Assembly (NCBI GenBank): GCA_017455495.1 | Contig: JAFTAR010000150.1 | Location: 1 to 57,070, forward strand | Direction of reading: 5' to 3' | Source of the DNA: Prevotella sp. | GTDB lineage: Bacteria > Bacteroidota > Bacteroidia > Bacteroidales > Bacteroidaceae | Length of the DNA stretch: 57,070 bases | Shown: positions 25,653-34,767 of the stretch, one piece after another | How positions within the stretch are numbered: the stretch's first letter is position 1 | How the letters are laid out: every line of letters starts with the position of its first letter | Made by a program: the position numbers and the translations under genes | Notes under the pieces: model-generated | Told to the model about the DNA's origin: nothing | Seen by the model: the letters and a program-made list of their open reading frames with translations, nothing else | Databases searched by the model: none

Positions 25653-28490
25653 ATGAAGAAATTATTTACTTCAACGCTCAAGGCAGCTGTCATCGCAGCA
25701 GGCCTATTCGGCTTCACCGCCACGGCGCAGGCCCAGACGACCTTCAACGTGGGCGAAGCCGTCACGAGTTTCGTGGCAAATGAAGACTATGGTATCATGT
25801 TTGCACCATTGCTGAGCACCGATACCGAGCTCAACAACTGGGCATCCGTAAACACGGGCGACCAGAACCGTATCAACGGCAAGTGGGACCCACGAGCCTG
25901 GTATGCAGTGTTCGAAATCAATGCTCCCGCTGCCGGAAAATACGGCGTGGAACTGCAGGTGCGCAGCACTACAAACAACTGGCAGGTGGCCTTCTCTTCC
26001 AGCACCTCGCTCGACGCTTCCGAGCGCGTGACGGAAATGTATGCTCCTGCCTGGGAGCAGTACGCACGCGCCATCAAGCTCTCAAAAGTAGTTGAAACCG
26101 TTACAGAGATTGAGCCCGCACAGGGCGACCCCGTGGAGGATCCCGACAACTACGTTCCAGCCGTCACTGAGACCACCTATGCGTTTGCCGAGGGCGGTGA
26201 GTGGGAAACACTCTATGCCACTGTCAACCTGGTGGAGGGTCACAACTATGTCACCTTCTGGCTCAGCCGCCACTTCCTTGACGACGACAGCAACATGAAG
26301 TCAGCCGACGGTTCACCCCTGGGATTCTATGTGAAGAGCCTGAAGGTGCTACCCACAGAGGCTGCCGCTCCTGCCGAGGTTCTGCAGCAGGCCACACGCC
26401 GCATCTGGATGAAGGACAACTATGGCCAGATGAGCACCGCTGCCAACGCCAACCTGAACAGCAACTACAACACGCTGCTCGCTGCCGTGGCTGCTGCCAA
26501 CTACACCGCCAGCACCGCTGCCCTGCAGGCTGACATTGAGGCTACCGACCAGATAGAGTACAACCTGCGCCATGTCACGGGTCAGGTCATCGGAGGCAAC
26601 AACGCCAGCTTCGACCTCCCCTTCTATCACTACGCTACCAGCGGCATTTGTGAAAACGAGCGCGGCTACTACGAGGATGCTCCCGTCATCTTTGAGTACA
26701 CCAACGGCAAGGACCTTGTCTATAAGTTCACCACAACTGAGGCTGGTGTCTACTATCCTCGTTTCTACATCGCTGCTGCAGCCAACAACATGTTCCATGT
26801 GAACATCCTTGCTGCCGACAGCACCACGAAGGTTATGAACCAGTGGGACATTGATGGCGGCACAGGTGGATGGCAGACTTACGAGGACCGCGTGAACAGC
26901 ACCATCTATAAGTTTGAGGCTGAGGCAGGTGCAACCTATTTCATGACCATCCACATTGACAACTACGTGAACTTCCGCGGCATCACCATCAAGCAGGTAA
27001 CCCGCGAGCAGCACACCTACGCCGAGGCTGAAGCGCTTAACAACCGCGCTAACGACCTGCTTGCTGAGTATGGCGAAGGACTCAAGAACTACATGATTGG
27101 AGGCAACCAGGCTCTGCTTAACGCTCTGTCCGAAGCCATTGACGCTTTCACCGAGCTGGTGGAGGACGACGACATTGAACTTATCACCGATGTCTACTAT
27201 CAGCTGCAGGAGGCCATTGCTCAGTTGGAGGCCGCTCCTAAGTTCAACGTGCTGCCCACCACCGAGGAGACTCCGTTCAACCTCAACTGGTACAGCAACA
27301 TCTCTAACGCTGGCACGAAGATTGACGGTGGCATCACACAGATTGACAACCTGCGCTCTAATGGCTGGGTAGAGTACACCATTTACAATACCAAGGACCA
27401 GGCCTACAAGATGGACTTCGAATTTGGTTCAGCCAACAGCGCAGAACTCACATTCGTTGCCACTGCAAAGGTGGAATATAATGGAGAGACACTGGAGATT
27501 GGCGTTACCAAGAGTAACCCGCTGCCCGGCACTGGTGGCTGGCAGGCATTCGAGCCTCAGTCAATGACCATCCCCGCAATGCCAGAGGGTCTTGTCACCC
27601 TGCGCTTCTCCTGCGAGATTGATGCCAGCTACGCCGGTAACCCCCGCCAGTTCGTATTCACTCCCATTGAGGGAACTGAGGGACAGGGTGCCCTGGCAGT
27701 GCAGCAGGCATACGAGGAGCTGAAGACACAGTATGGCGACGATAAGTTCACTGAGCTGATTAATAATGCCGAGGCTCTTGTTGCCCAGTACAACGATGCT
27801 GATACATACGAGCAGACACTGGTTGTTGCCTTGCAGAATGCTATTGACAAGGCCAAGGAGGTAATGGCCGACACAGAGGCAACGCTGACTCAGCGTAAGA
27901 ATGCTTACGTGGCTCTTGAGAATGCCATTGCCAAGATGAACGGTGTCAAGCTCATTGAGTGGCAAATCATTCCTGAGACTGAGGAGAATCCGTTCAATTT
28001 GGCTAAGGGTGAGTTCAACCGCTGGCAGGTAGAAGGCGGTGGCAACATCGGCTACGGTTATCAGGGCGGCAGCGTACTCTACTGCATTGAAGTGACTGAG
28101 GCAGACTGGTATGACATGGTACTGGAGATGTCCAACCCCGCTGAGGGCGGCTCTATCCGCACCACCGTCACACAGGCTGGAACAGAAATCTACAACGAGG
28201 TTGTGGAAGTACCCAACACCGGTAGCTGGAACGACCATCAGAACATTAAGTTCACCATGAACCTGCCTCAGGCTAAGGTGCGCATCCTGCTCTACGGCGA
28301 GACCGCAGCAGGCAACTGGGTTGGCAACATCTACAGCATCAAGTTCCAGAAGGCCGATCCCGCCGGCATCAGCACCATCAGCGCCAACCAGACTGCTGAG
28401 CAGGGTGTCTACACGCTGCAGGGTGTGCGCGTCAGCGCTCCCGCCAAGGGTCTCTACATCATCAACGGCAAGAAGGTGATGGTGAAGTAA
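25653..28490 (+). CDS. large secreted non-catalytic multi-CBM-like protein
   Basis: 945 residues, signal peptide ending TAQAQ. I see no catalytic domain. Four beta-sandwich modules at about 30-235, 310-450, 540-685 and 775-905 carry CBM6/35-like endings (GGWQTYEDRVNSTIYKF, GGWQAFEPQSMTIPAM, GSWNDHQNIKFTMNL). They are separated by helical, charged FIVAR-like segments at about 240-305, 455-535 and 690-770 (AEALVAQYNDADTYEQTLVV and similar). The C-terminus GVYTLQGVRVSAPAKGLYI plus INGKKVMVK is a sorting-type tag. It lies 30 bp after the GH3 gene and is likely co-transcribed. Inferred role: surface or secreted glycan-binding scaffold or adhesin. GCT alanine codons are commoner than in its neighbours, perhaps from high expression. 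Confidence 0.65.
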   Translation: MKKLFTSTLKAAVIAAGLFGFTATAQAQTTFNVGEAVTSFVANEDYGIMFAPLLSTDTELNNWASVNTGDQNRINGKWDPRAWYAVFEINAPAAGKYGVELQVRSTTNNWQVAFSSSTSLDASERVTEMYAPAWEQYARAIKLSKVVETVTEIEPAQGDPVEDPDNYVPAVTETTYAFAEGGEWETLYATVNLVEGHNYVTFWLSRHFLDDDSNMKSADGSPLGFYVKSLKVLPTEAAAPAEVLQQATRRIWMKDNYGQMSTAANANLNSNYNTLLAAVAAANYTASTAALQADIEATDQIEYNLRHVTGQVIGGNNASFDLPFYHYATSGICENERGYYEDAPVIFEYTNGKDLVYKFTTTEAGVYYPRFYIAAAANNMFHVNILAADSTTKVMNQWDIDGGTGGWQTYEDRVNSTIYKFEAEAGATYFMTIHIDNYVNFRGITIKQVTREQHTYAEAEALNNRANDLLAEYGEGLKNYMIGGNQALLNALSEAIDAFTELVEDDDIELITDVYYQLQEAIAQLEAAPKFNVLPTTEETPFNLNWYSNISNAGTKIDGGITQIDNLRSNGWVEYTIYNTKDQAYKMDFEFGSANSAELTFVATAKVEYNGETLEIGVTKSNPLPGTGGWQAFEPQSMTIPAMPEGLVTLRFSCEIDASYAGNPRQFVFTPIEGTEGQGALAVQQAYEELKTQYGDDKFTELINNAEALVAQYNDADTYEQTLVVALQNAIDKAKEVMADTEATLTQRKNAYVALENAIAKMNGVKLIEWQIIPETEENPFNLAKGEFNRWQVEGGGNIGYGYQGGSVLYCIEVTEADWYDMVLEMSNPAEGGSIRTTVTQAGTEIYNEVVEVPNTGSWNDHQNIKFTMNLPQAKVRILLYGETAAGNWVGNIYSIKFQKADPAGISTISANQTAEQGVYTLQGVRVSAPAKGLYIINGKKVMVK

Positions 28491-28562
28491 TCAACAATAG
28501 GTATAAAGTATACTGTTATTAGTTAGTTCCTGATATTTTAATTAAAGTATCAGATTTGCAGA

Positions 28563-28604
28563 GAGGAGGGAGCTGTCAGCGGACAGGCTCCTTCCTCATT
28601 TTTT
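28563..28604. terminator. terminator between the CBM protein and the HTCS gene
   Basis: GAGGAGGGAGCTGTC pairs with GACAGGCTCCTTCCTC with one wobble and one extra base around a small loop, followed by ATTTTTTAT on the plus strand. It ends the rightward operon and lies 9 bp from the convergent HTCS stop. Confidence 0.85.
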
Positions 28605-28612
28605 ATACCCTA

Positions 28613-31600
28613 CTATACCTTGCCGGCTTTTTCGCGATACTCGGAGGGGGTGAGGCCCGTCTCTTTCTTAAAGCACTTGCCAAAATAGCGCGGGTCGCTG
28701 AACCCAACGGCGTAAGCTATCTGCGAGAATGGTTCCTTCGACCGGGCCACCATATCCTCGGCGTGCTGCAGCCTTATGTGGCGAAGCAACTCCACCGGAC
28801 TCATACCCACGAGAGTCTTCACCTTGCTGTAGAACACGGTACGCCCCACGCATAGAGCCGAGGCAAGGTCGTCAATGACAAGGTCGGGGTTTGAGAGGTT
28901 CTTCTCTATGTAATCCAGCAGCTGCTCCATGAACTGCTTGTCGGTATCTACAAGGTTGGTGGCTGCCAGCTGCAAAGTAGGACCTTGGGGGATGTAGTTG
29001 GTGGGCGGCACGTCGGGAGTAGTGTTCACCACCACTTCTGCCGGCTCAGTCTCAGCTGAAGGTTTGATGCTTGCCAGCACACTCTGCTGCAGCAGTCGCT
29101 GGTTCTGGATAATGTTCTGCATGCGCTGCTTCAGGTAGGTGGCCGAGAAGGGCTTTGTGATATAGTCGTTCACGCCGGCCTTCAGGCCCTCCAGACGATC
29201 GTCCATAGATGCCTTGGCAGAAAGGATGACTATGGGAATGTGGGAAATGTCCTGATTGGCCTTGATGCGGTGCACCATCTCCAAGCCGTCCATCTGTGGC
29301 ATCATGACATCGGTGAGTATGAAGTCGGGCTGTTCGCTCTCTGCCTTCTGCAGGCCCTCAAGGCCGTTGCTGGCCTCCAGCACCTCGTAGTCGCTCTGCA
29401 GAATGCTTACCAGGAACTGGCGCAGGTCATCGTTATCCTCAACGATGAGGAGGCGGACGGCCTCTCCCCCAGCCCCTCCCGCGGGGGGGAGGGGAGTGAT
29501 TACGTCTGCGGTAGAAGGGCTGCCCGGAAGGTATTTACTCCCCTCCCCCCCGCGGGAGGGGTCGGGGGTGGGGCTGACGTCGCTGATATACGTATGGTGC
29601 TCCTTGCTGTATGTCAGCATCTTGTTCACCAGTTCCAGCATGCGGTGGGCATTTCGCTCCACCATTTCCAAGTGCTTGCGGGCCATGTCGGTAAGGCCGC
29701 CAACACGCAGCACCTCGGTTACCGGACCTCCTATGAGCGTTAGTGGCGTGCGCAGCTTGTGGCTCACATCGGTGAAGAACTGCGTCTTCATGTCGTTCAG
29801 CTTGCGCTCCATAGAGTTGCGGGTGTACAGGCGATAGATCCAGATGGCCACGCCAACCACCAGCAGTATCAGCATGGCGTAGAGCAGCTTGGCCCACCAC
29901 GACTCCCAGAACGTGGGGTGGGCATAGATGTAGAGGATGCGCACATTGTCTACCCACGTGCCGTAGTTGTTGGTTGACCTGACCAGCAGGCGATGGCGGC
30001 CCGGCGGCAGGTTGTTGAAAGTGATGGAGTGCTCTGAGCCCAGCTCGTTCCAGTCGTGGTCTACGCCTTCCAGCATGTAGGCATAGCTGATCATGTAATT
30101 GTCCTGATAGTCCAGGGCGGCGAAATAGATGGTCAGATTGCGCTGGTCGGCATTCAATTCCAGCGAGTCACCTTGCAGCGTGTGGCGCAGCCCCTGTTCG
30201 CCGTGCAGCTGCACGCCGGTAAACACCAGCGGTGGCACGAACTGGTCCTCCTTCAGCTGTTCTGGCTGGAAGCAGATGAAGCCGTCGGTAGTGGCCAGGG
30301 CCACCTGTCCCGTCAGGGGGTTGAAGGCAGGCTCGGCCTCAGTAAACTCGGTCTGCTCGCCCAGATGGCTGGGCCCAAAGCGCCACAGCTGGTGAGTAGT
30401 GTGGTCGAACATGTTGATGCTGTTCTCGCGACCTGTCCAGAGGTTGCCCTGCTTGTCCTGCAAGAGGGTCATCACTGTGCCCTGGTCAATGAGCACTCGG
30501 TTCACGCTGTGCAGCGTGAGTTTGTCGCTGAGCAACTCGTCGGCCCTGACCATTTGAACACCGCCGCCCACGGTGGCTATGAAGACGCTGTCGTTGTCAG
30601 TGACCAATGCCTGCATAACGTCGCTGGTCATAAGCGACGTGCTGTCACCCCGCACGTGCTTGTGGGCATAGAAGCGGATGTCGGCAGGATTGGAGAACTG
30701 CTCGGAGAAGGTGACCAGGCCGTTTGAAGCCGACACGATGATGGTGCCGTCGTGGGTTTCGGTGATGCGGCGCACTTTGTGGAAGTCACTGATGGGATAG
30801 CCTTTAAGCTGTTCCGGAGCGTTTGAGAAGGTTACGCCGCCACGGCCATCGTCCTGCAACAGGCAGATGCCTTTCTCGAAAGTGCCCACCCAGATGCGTC
30901 CCTGATGGTCCTGGTGCACGTCATAAACCTGGTTGCTGGGCAGCTGACCCAGGGTGTAGTGGCTCAAGCGGCCATCGGGAGCGAGACAGTAGAGTCCGTC
31001 GCCCTTGGTGCCTATCCAAATGCGCTGCTGGCGGTCCTGGAAAAGACAGTAGATGTGTGTGGAGAAGCGCACGCTTTGGGTGCTGACATGTCCGTCAGGA
31101 GCCAGATAGCCTTGCAACTGCCCGTCGGGGGTGAAGATGGCGATGTCGCCAGCCAGCGTGCCAGCCCAAACGCGGTTATGGCGGTCGAACATTATGCTAC
31201 GCACCTCCTGCATATTGTCCACGTGGGTGATGTTTCGGCGGCTGAAGCGCACCATGGCCAGGTCGTGGTCGCCAGAATACCAGAGATTGTCCTGAGCATC
31301 GAAGAACCAGCGCTCAATGACTGGCTGGGTTGCACTGGTGCGCAGCTGACAGCCTACGAACTGATGGCGCTGCTCATCGTAGTAGCCGAAAAAGCCATGG
31401 CTGGTGGCAGCCCAAAGGGTGTGGTAGCGGTCTTCGTGAAAAAAAGTGTGTGAGCTCTGCTTTAGCCGGGGGGTCTGTGCTGCCATTTGCAACAGCTCCA
31501 CGCTGTCATCACTGAGGTCTACCCGCAGCACGTCGCCATTCTCGGTGCCCATCCACATCCGGCACTGTCTGTCAATGTAAAGCGCGTGGGTAATGCTTTG

Positions 31601-32494
31601 CTCATTGGCCTGAACAGGGACATGGATGAGCCGGCCACGGTGCTGGCGGGTGTCGTAGACAAAGAACCCGGCATTGGTAGCTGCCACCATCTGGTCATTG
31701 CAACTGCTCATCAGCGCGCCCAGGGCGTTGACCTCTGGCGGCAGGCTGAGGTCCATCTGCTGCTGAGACTGATTGTCAAGTAAGCATATCTTCCCGTCAA
31801 TAGTTCCAAGGAATACATACTGGCCCACCTCCTGCACGAAGCGGAAGGGGCGGTCGCTGCGATAAGTGCCGTCAATGCTAACCAGTCCACGGTCAGTGAA
31901 GAGAAACTCCTGTCCCTGACTGTTCTCGTAGACCCAGAATATCTCGCTGGCACTCAGCGGCTCATCGTCAGGCCGAATCAGTTCTATTGCGTCATCGCTT
32001 TGGAAATTTCTATCGTCAATGCGCACAGCAGGGCCGCCCACTTCGGTATTGAGCAGCCATGTGTGACCGCCCGCTGTGGTAATGGCACGATTGGTGTGAA
32101 ACTCTATGTTGAACTTGCGGTTAATGCGGCTGGTGATGTCAACATACTGTCCGCTGCGGCGGTCAAAGAGGAAGGCATTCTGGTCGTAGGTGATACACCA
32201 GATGTTGCCCGTGCTGTTGGCCTCACTATTGAGCAGGCGGTTGGTAGTGAGCACGCGCTGATGGCCGCCCAGCGGGGTATCGCGGAAAGTGGTGAAGCGG
32301 TAACCGTCATAGCAGGTCAGTCCGTTCCACGTGGAGAACCACAGCAGCTGGTCGGGTGTCTGCTGCAGGCTGGTGATGACGTTCGAGGCCAGTCCGTCGC
32401 GCAGGTTGAAGGTTTTTACACTGCAATAGGGTTGAGCTGTAGCCCACAGTGGCAGCAGCACAGCAGCAAATATAGTAAGCAGTCTTCTTCGCAT
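28613..32494 (-). CDS. hybrid two-component system regulator (HTCS) lacking the HATPase domain
   Basis: 1293 residues. Signal peptide 1-21, then a periplasmic two-component propeller region (about 25-775: NGLTCYDGYRFTTFRD, RIWVGTFEKGICLL, GNLWTGRENSINMF), a Y_Y_Y domain (about 780-860: YAYMLEGVDHDWNELG) and one membrane helix (LLYAMLILLVVGVAIWIY). The HisKA helix pair follows with His912 in VSHKLRTPLTLI. The residue after His is Lys, where family members have Glu. Canonical HTCS then carry a HATPase_c domain of about 110 residues; here the repeat-derived linker (about 975-1011) leads straight into the REC domain (LLIVEDNDDLRQFL, phospho-acceptor Asp1062 in LTDVMMP). An AraC-type HTH (1195-1290) ends the protein. 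It probably senses a pectin or xylan oligosaccharide and controls the neighbouring genes, but cannot use ATP by itself as read here. Confidence 0.9.
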   Translation of the reverse strand: MRRRLLTIFAAVLLPLWATAQPYCSVKTFNLRDGLASNVITSLQQTPDQLLWFSTWNGLTCYDGYRFTTFRDTPLGGHQRVLTTNRLLNSEANSTGNIWCITYDQNAFLFDRRSGQYVDITSRINRKFNIEFHTNRAITTAGGHTWLLNTEVGGPAVRIDDRNFQSDDAIELIRPDDEPLSASEIFWVYENSQGQEFLFTDRGLVSIDGTYRSDRPFRFVQEVGQYVFLGTIDGKICLLDNQSQQQMDLSLPPEVNALGALMSSCNDQMVAATNAGFFVYDTRQHRGRLIHVPVQANEQSITHALYIDRQCRMWMGTENGDVLRVDLSDDSVELLQMAAQTPRLKQSSHTFFHEDRYHTLWAATSHGFFGYYDEQRHQFVGCQLRTSATQPVIERWFFDAQDNLWYSGDHDLAMVRFSRRNITHVDNMQEVRSIMFDRHNRVWAGTLAGDIAIFTPDGQLQGYLAPDGHVSTQSVRFSTHIYCLFQDRQQRIWIGTKGDGLYCLAPDGRLSHYTLGQLPSNQVYDVHQDHQGRIWVGTFEKGICLLQDDGRGGVTFSNAPEQLKGYPISDFHKVRRITETHDGTIIVSASNGLVTFSEQFSNPADIRFYAHKHVRGDSTSLMTSDVMQALVTDNDSVFIATVGGGVQMVRADELLSDKLTLHSVNRVLIDQGTVMTLLQDKQGNLWTGRENSINMFDHTTHQLWRFGPSHLGEQTEFTEAEPAFNPLTGQVALATTDGFICFQPEQLKEDQFVPPLVFTGVQLHGEQGLRHTLQGDSLELNADQRNLTIYFAALDYQDNYMISYAYMLEGVDHDWNELGSEHSITFNNLPPGRHRLLVRSTNNYGTWVDNVRILYIYAHPTFWESWWAKLLYAMLILLVVGVAIWIYRLYTRNSMERKLNDMKTQFFTDVSHKLRTPLTLIGGPVTEVLRVGGLTDMARKHLEMVERNAHRMLELVNKMLTYSKEHHTYISDVSPTPDPSRGGEGSKYLPGSPSTADVITPLPPAGGAGGEAVRLLIVEDNDDLRQFLVSILQSDYEVLEASNGLEGLQKAESEQPDFILTDVMMPQMDGLEMVHRIKANQDISHIPIVILSAKASMDDRLEGLKAGVNDYITKPFSATYLKQRMQNIIQNQRLLQQSVLASIKPSAETEPAEVVVNTTPDVPPTNYIPQGPTLQLAATNLVDTDKQFMEQLLDYIEKNLSNPDLVIDDLASALCVGRTVFYSKVKTLVGMSPVELLRHIRLQHAEDMVARSKEPFSQIAYAVGFSDPRYFGKCFKKETGLTPSEYREKAGKV
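29464..29573 (-). repeat. GC-rich inverted repeat translated inside the HTCS
   Basis: The 25-nt arms 29473-29497 and 29537-29561 are perfect inverted copies (core CCCCTCCCGCGGGGGGG). Flanking similarity extends the arms to about 35 nt. They are 39 nt apart and encode PTPDPSRGGEGSKYLPG plus STADVITPLPPAGGAGGEA on the minus strand. The element replaces the region where the HATPase domain would lie. Confidence 0.9.
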
Positions 32495-32523
32495 AGGGTC
32501 GTTAGTTTTTCATTTCAACGGTG

Positions 32524-32531
32524 CAAAGATA
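32524..32531 (-). promoter_or_regulatory. -7 box of the HTCS gene
   Basis: TATCTTTG followed by C on the minus strand, about 30 nt before the HTCS start. No copy of the CAACAATTATT element is seen here, so the regulator gene itself does not look autoregulated by it. Confidence 0.6.
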
Positions 32532-32649
32532 CAAAATAACATGAAACTTTTTCTCTTTTTTTGTGTATTTTCTGTTTAGAATGGCTTTTATTGCCTGATT
32601 ACGGTTATAAAAAGTCAGATTAATAACATTATATACAATAGTTTTTTTG

Positions 32650-32657
32650 TACCTTTG
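32650..32657 (+). promoter_or_regulatory. -7 box of the pectate lyase gene
   Basis: TACCTTTG preceded by a T-run, 25 nt before the ATG at 32683. A TTATTGCC string at 32588 recalls the shared element but lies twice as far from the -7 box, so I do not count it as a copy. Confidence 0.6.
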
Positions 32658-32682
32658 CCCAATGTTATAATTATTAATAATA

Positions 32683-34755
32683 ATGAGGAAGATATTATCA
32701 ATGCTTTTGCTCCTGAGCTGTGCCGGCATGCTTGCACAGACGGAGAAGACGCCCGCCTTCCCTGGCGCTGAAGGTTTTGGCCGCTACGTTACAGGAGGCC
32801 GTGGCGGAAAAGTGTATCACGTAACAAACCTTAACGACTCGGGCACCGGCTCGTTGCGCTGGGCCAACTCGCAGGCTGGTCCGCGCACCATCGTGTTCGA
32901 TGTTAGCGGCACCATTCACCTGAAGTCTGCCCTGAAATTCTCGCCCAACACCACTGTGGCAGGCCAGTCGGCACCCGGCGACGGCATCTGTCTGGCCGAC
33001 TACCCCGTAACCATAGGGTCGAACGTTATAGTGCGATATATGCGCTTCAGGCTGGGCAACCGCTATGTGGCCAACCATGAGGGCGACGGCCTGGGCTCGC
33101 TCGACGAGAACAACATCATCGTTGACCACTGCTCTGTGAGTTGGAGCATTGACGAGTGCCTGTCTATCTACGGCGGCAAGAACCTCACGGCCCAGTGGTG
33201 CATAGTGTCGCAGAGCTTAGTGAACAGCGGCCACTCAAAGGGTGCCCACGGCTACGGCGGCAACTGGGGCGGCAGCGGTGCCTCGTTCCACCATAACCTC
33301 ATTGCCCACCACACGTCGCGCACACCCCGACTGGGTCCCCGGCAGGGCACACAGACCGACGAGCGCATGGACATGCGCAACAACGTAATCTACAACTATG
33401 GCAGCAACGGCTGCTATGGCGGCGAGGGCATGAACGTGAACATTGTGAACAACTACTACAAGCCAGGCCCCGGCTCGCCCACTGGCACCAAGGGCATGCG
33501 CATTGCCGGCATTGGCATACGCACCACTGAGTATTGCACGAACAGCGACGGCTCATGGAACGGCTGGTACCCTATGTGGCACGTATGGGGAAAATACTAC
33601 GTCACGGGCAATGTGAACCCCTCCTACAGCCAGGTTACAAGCGACAACTGGACCTACGGCATATACAACCAGATTGACAACTCGAAAAACGACAACACCT
33701 TCACCCAGACCACAAGGGACACCATGCGCCTTCAGCAGCCCATTCCCTTTGTCTGCGTTACCACCCACACCGCCCAGCAGGCCTACGAGCAGGTACTCCA
33801 GTATGCCGGTGCCTCGCTCCATCGCGACCAGCTCGACGAAATCATAGTAAGCGACACCCGCAACAACAAGACCACCTACACCGGCAGCGGCAACGGCAGC
33901 GGCTTCATCAACTCGCAGAATGATGTGAAGGCGGGCATCAGCGGCAACGAGAGTCCATGGCCCACACTTGCACAGACCACTGCTCTTGCCGACACCGACG
34001 GCGACGGTATGCCTGATACGTGGGAGACCGAGCACGGGCTGAACCCTGCTGACGCCACCGATGGCAACATCCGCAATGAAGAGGGCTACACCCAGCTCGA
34101 ACTCTACCTGAACTCGTTGGTGGCCGAAATCACCGCTGCACAAAATGAGGGCGGCACCGTTGAGGGCTATACGGAACAGGCCACAGAGGAAGACCTGACA
34201 GGCGCGCAGACCATACCCACAACGGCACTTGACCTCAGCAAGGCCGAAATCATAGCCGACCCTTCAGGAAAGAAGGCCGCCAAGGTGCTCAACAACTCGT
34301 TCGACAGCTTCAGCCATAACGACCAGGCCGTGTTCCTGCTCAACTGCAAGGAGGCCGGCATCTACACCTTCACCTTCCAGGCTGCCACCACGCGCAACGA
34401 CTTCAGGCTGAACTTCATCCTTGCCAACAACCATACCATGCAGACGGAGTTCACCAAGACGCAGACCATTGCCAACACGGGAGCCTGGCAGACCTACCGC
34501 AACTACTCGTTCGATGCAGAGCTGACACAAGGCATCAAGCGGCTCACCATAACCTGGCTGAGCAGCAACGGCCAGTACACGGGCAACGTAAAGAATATAG
34601 CCGTAAGCCTGAAGCAGAGTTCTGGCATCACAGATGTCTGGGGGGCCTCCGGCATGCAGCAATCATTCTTCAACCTGCAGGGCCAGCGCATCAGCAACTT
34701 AAACGCCCGTTCCGGTATTTACATACAGAACGGGCGCAAGGTTGTAGTTCGTTAA
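32683..34755 (+). CDS. secreted pectate lyase, PL1 family, with C-terminal CBM-like domain
   Basis: 690 residues, signal peptide ending GMLAQ. The right-handed beta-helix starts with FPGAEGFGRYVTGGRGGKVY and contains TIVFDVSGTIHL, NVIVRYMRFRLGN, NIIVDHCSVSWSIDECLSIY and HHNLIAHHTSRTPRLG. The DHCSxSWxxDE and the RxPR-type motif mark the Ca-binding and catalytic sites of PL1 pectate lyases. A DTDGDGMPDTWE thrombospondin-3/dockerin-like Ca loop near 445 marks the end of the helix domain. Residues about 505-650 form a CBM6/35-like sandwich (TGAWQTYRNYSFDAEL). The end, FFNLQGQRISNLNARSGIY plus IQNGRKVVVR, is the shared C-terminal tag. It cleaves demethylated homogalacturonan by beta-elimination, and the convergent CE8 gene makes that substrate. 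Confidence 0.9.
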   Translation: MRKILSMLLLLSCAGMLAQTEKTPAFPGAEGFGRYVTGGRGGKVYHVTNLNDSGTGSLRWANSQAGPRTIVFDVSGTIHLKSALKFSPNTTVAGQSAPGDGICLADYPVTIGSNVIVRYMRFRLGNRYVANHEGDGLGSLDENNIIVDHCSVSWSIDECLSIYGGKNLTAQWCIVSQSLVNSGHSKGAHGYGGNWGGSGASFHHNLIAHHTSRTPRLGPRQGTQTDERMDMRNNVIYNYGSNGCYGGEGMNVNIVNNYYKPGPGSPTGTKGMRIAGIGIRTTEYCTNSDGSWNGWYPMWHVWGKYYVTGNVNPSYSQVTSDNWTYGIYNQIDNSKNDNTFTQTTRDTMRLQQPIPFVCVTTHTAQQAYEQVLQYAGASLHRDQLDEIIVSDTRNNKTTYTGSGNGSGFINSQNDVKAGISGNESPWPTLAQTTALADTDGDGMPDTWETEHGLNPADATDGNIRNEEGYTQLELYLNSLVAEITAAQNEGGTVEGYTEQATEEDLTGAQTIPTTALDLSKAEIIADPSGKKAAKVLNNSFDSFSHNDQAVFLLNCKEAGIYTFTFQAATTRNDFRLNFILANNHTMQTEFTKTQTIANTGAWQTYRNYSFDAELTQGIKRLTITWLSSNGQYTGNVKNIAVSLKQSSGITDVWGASGMQQSFFNLQGQRISNLNARSGIYIQNGRKVVVR

Positions 34756-34767
34756 GCTTCTGTCTTA

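Noticed and set aside
32588..32657. Copy of the shared promoter element before the pectate lyase gene
   Set aside because: TTATTGCC is present but about twice as far from the -7 box as in the three clear copies, and the rest does not align.
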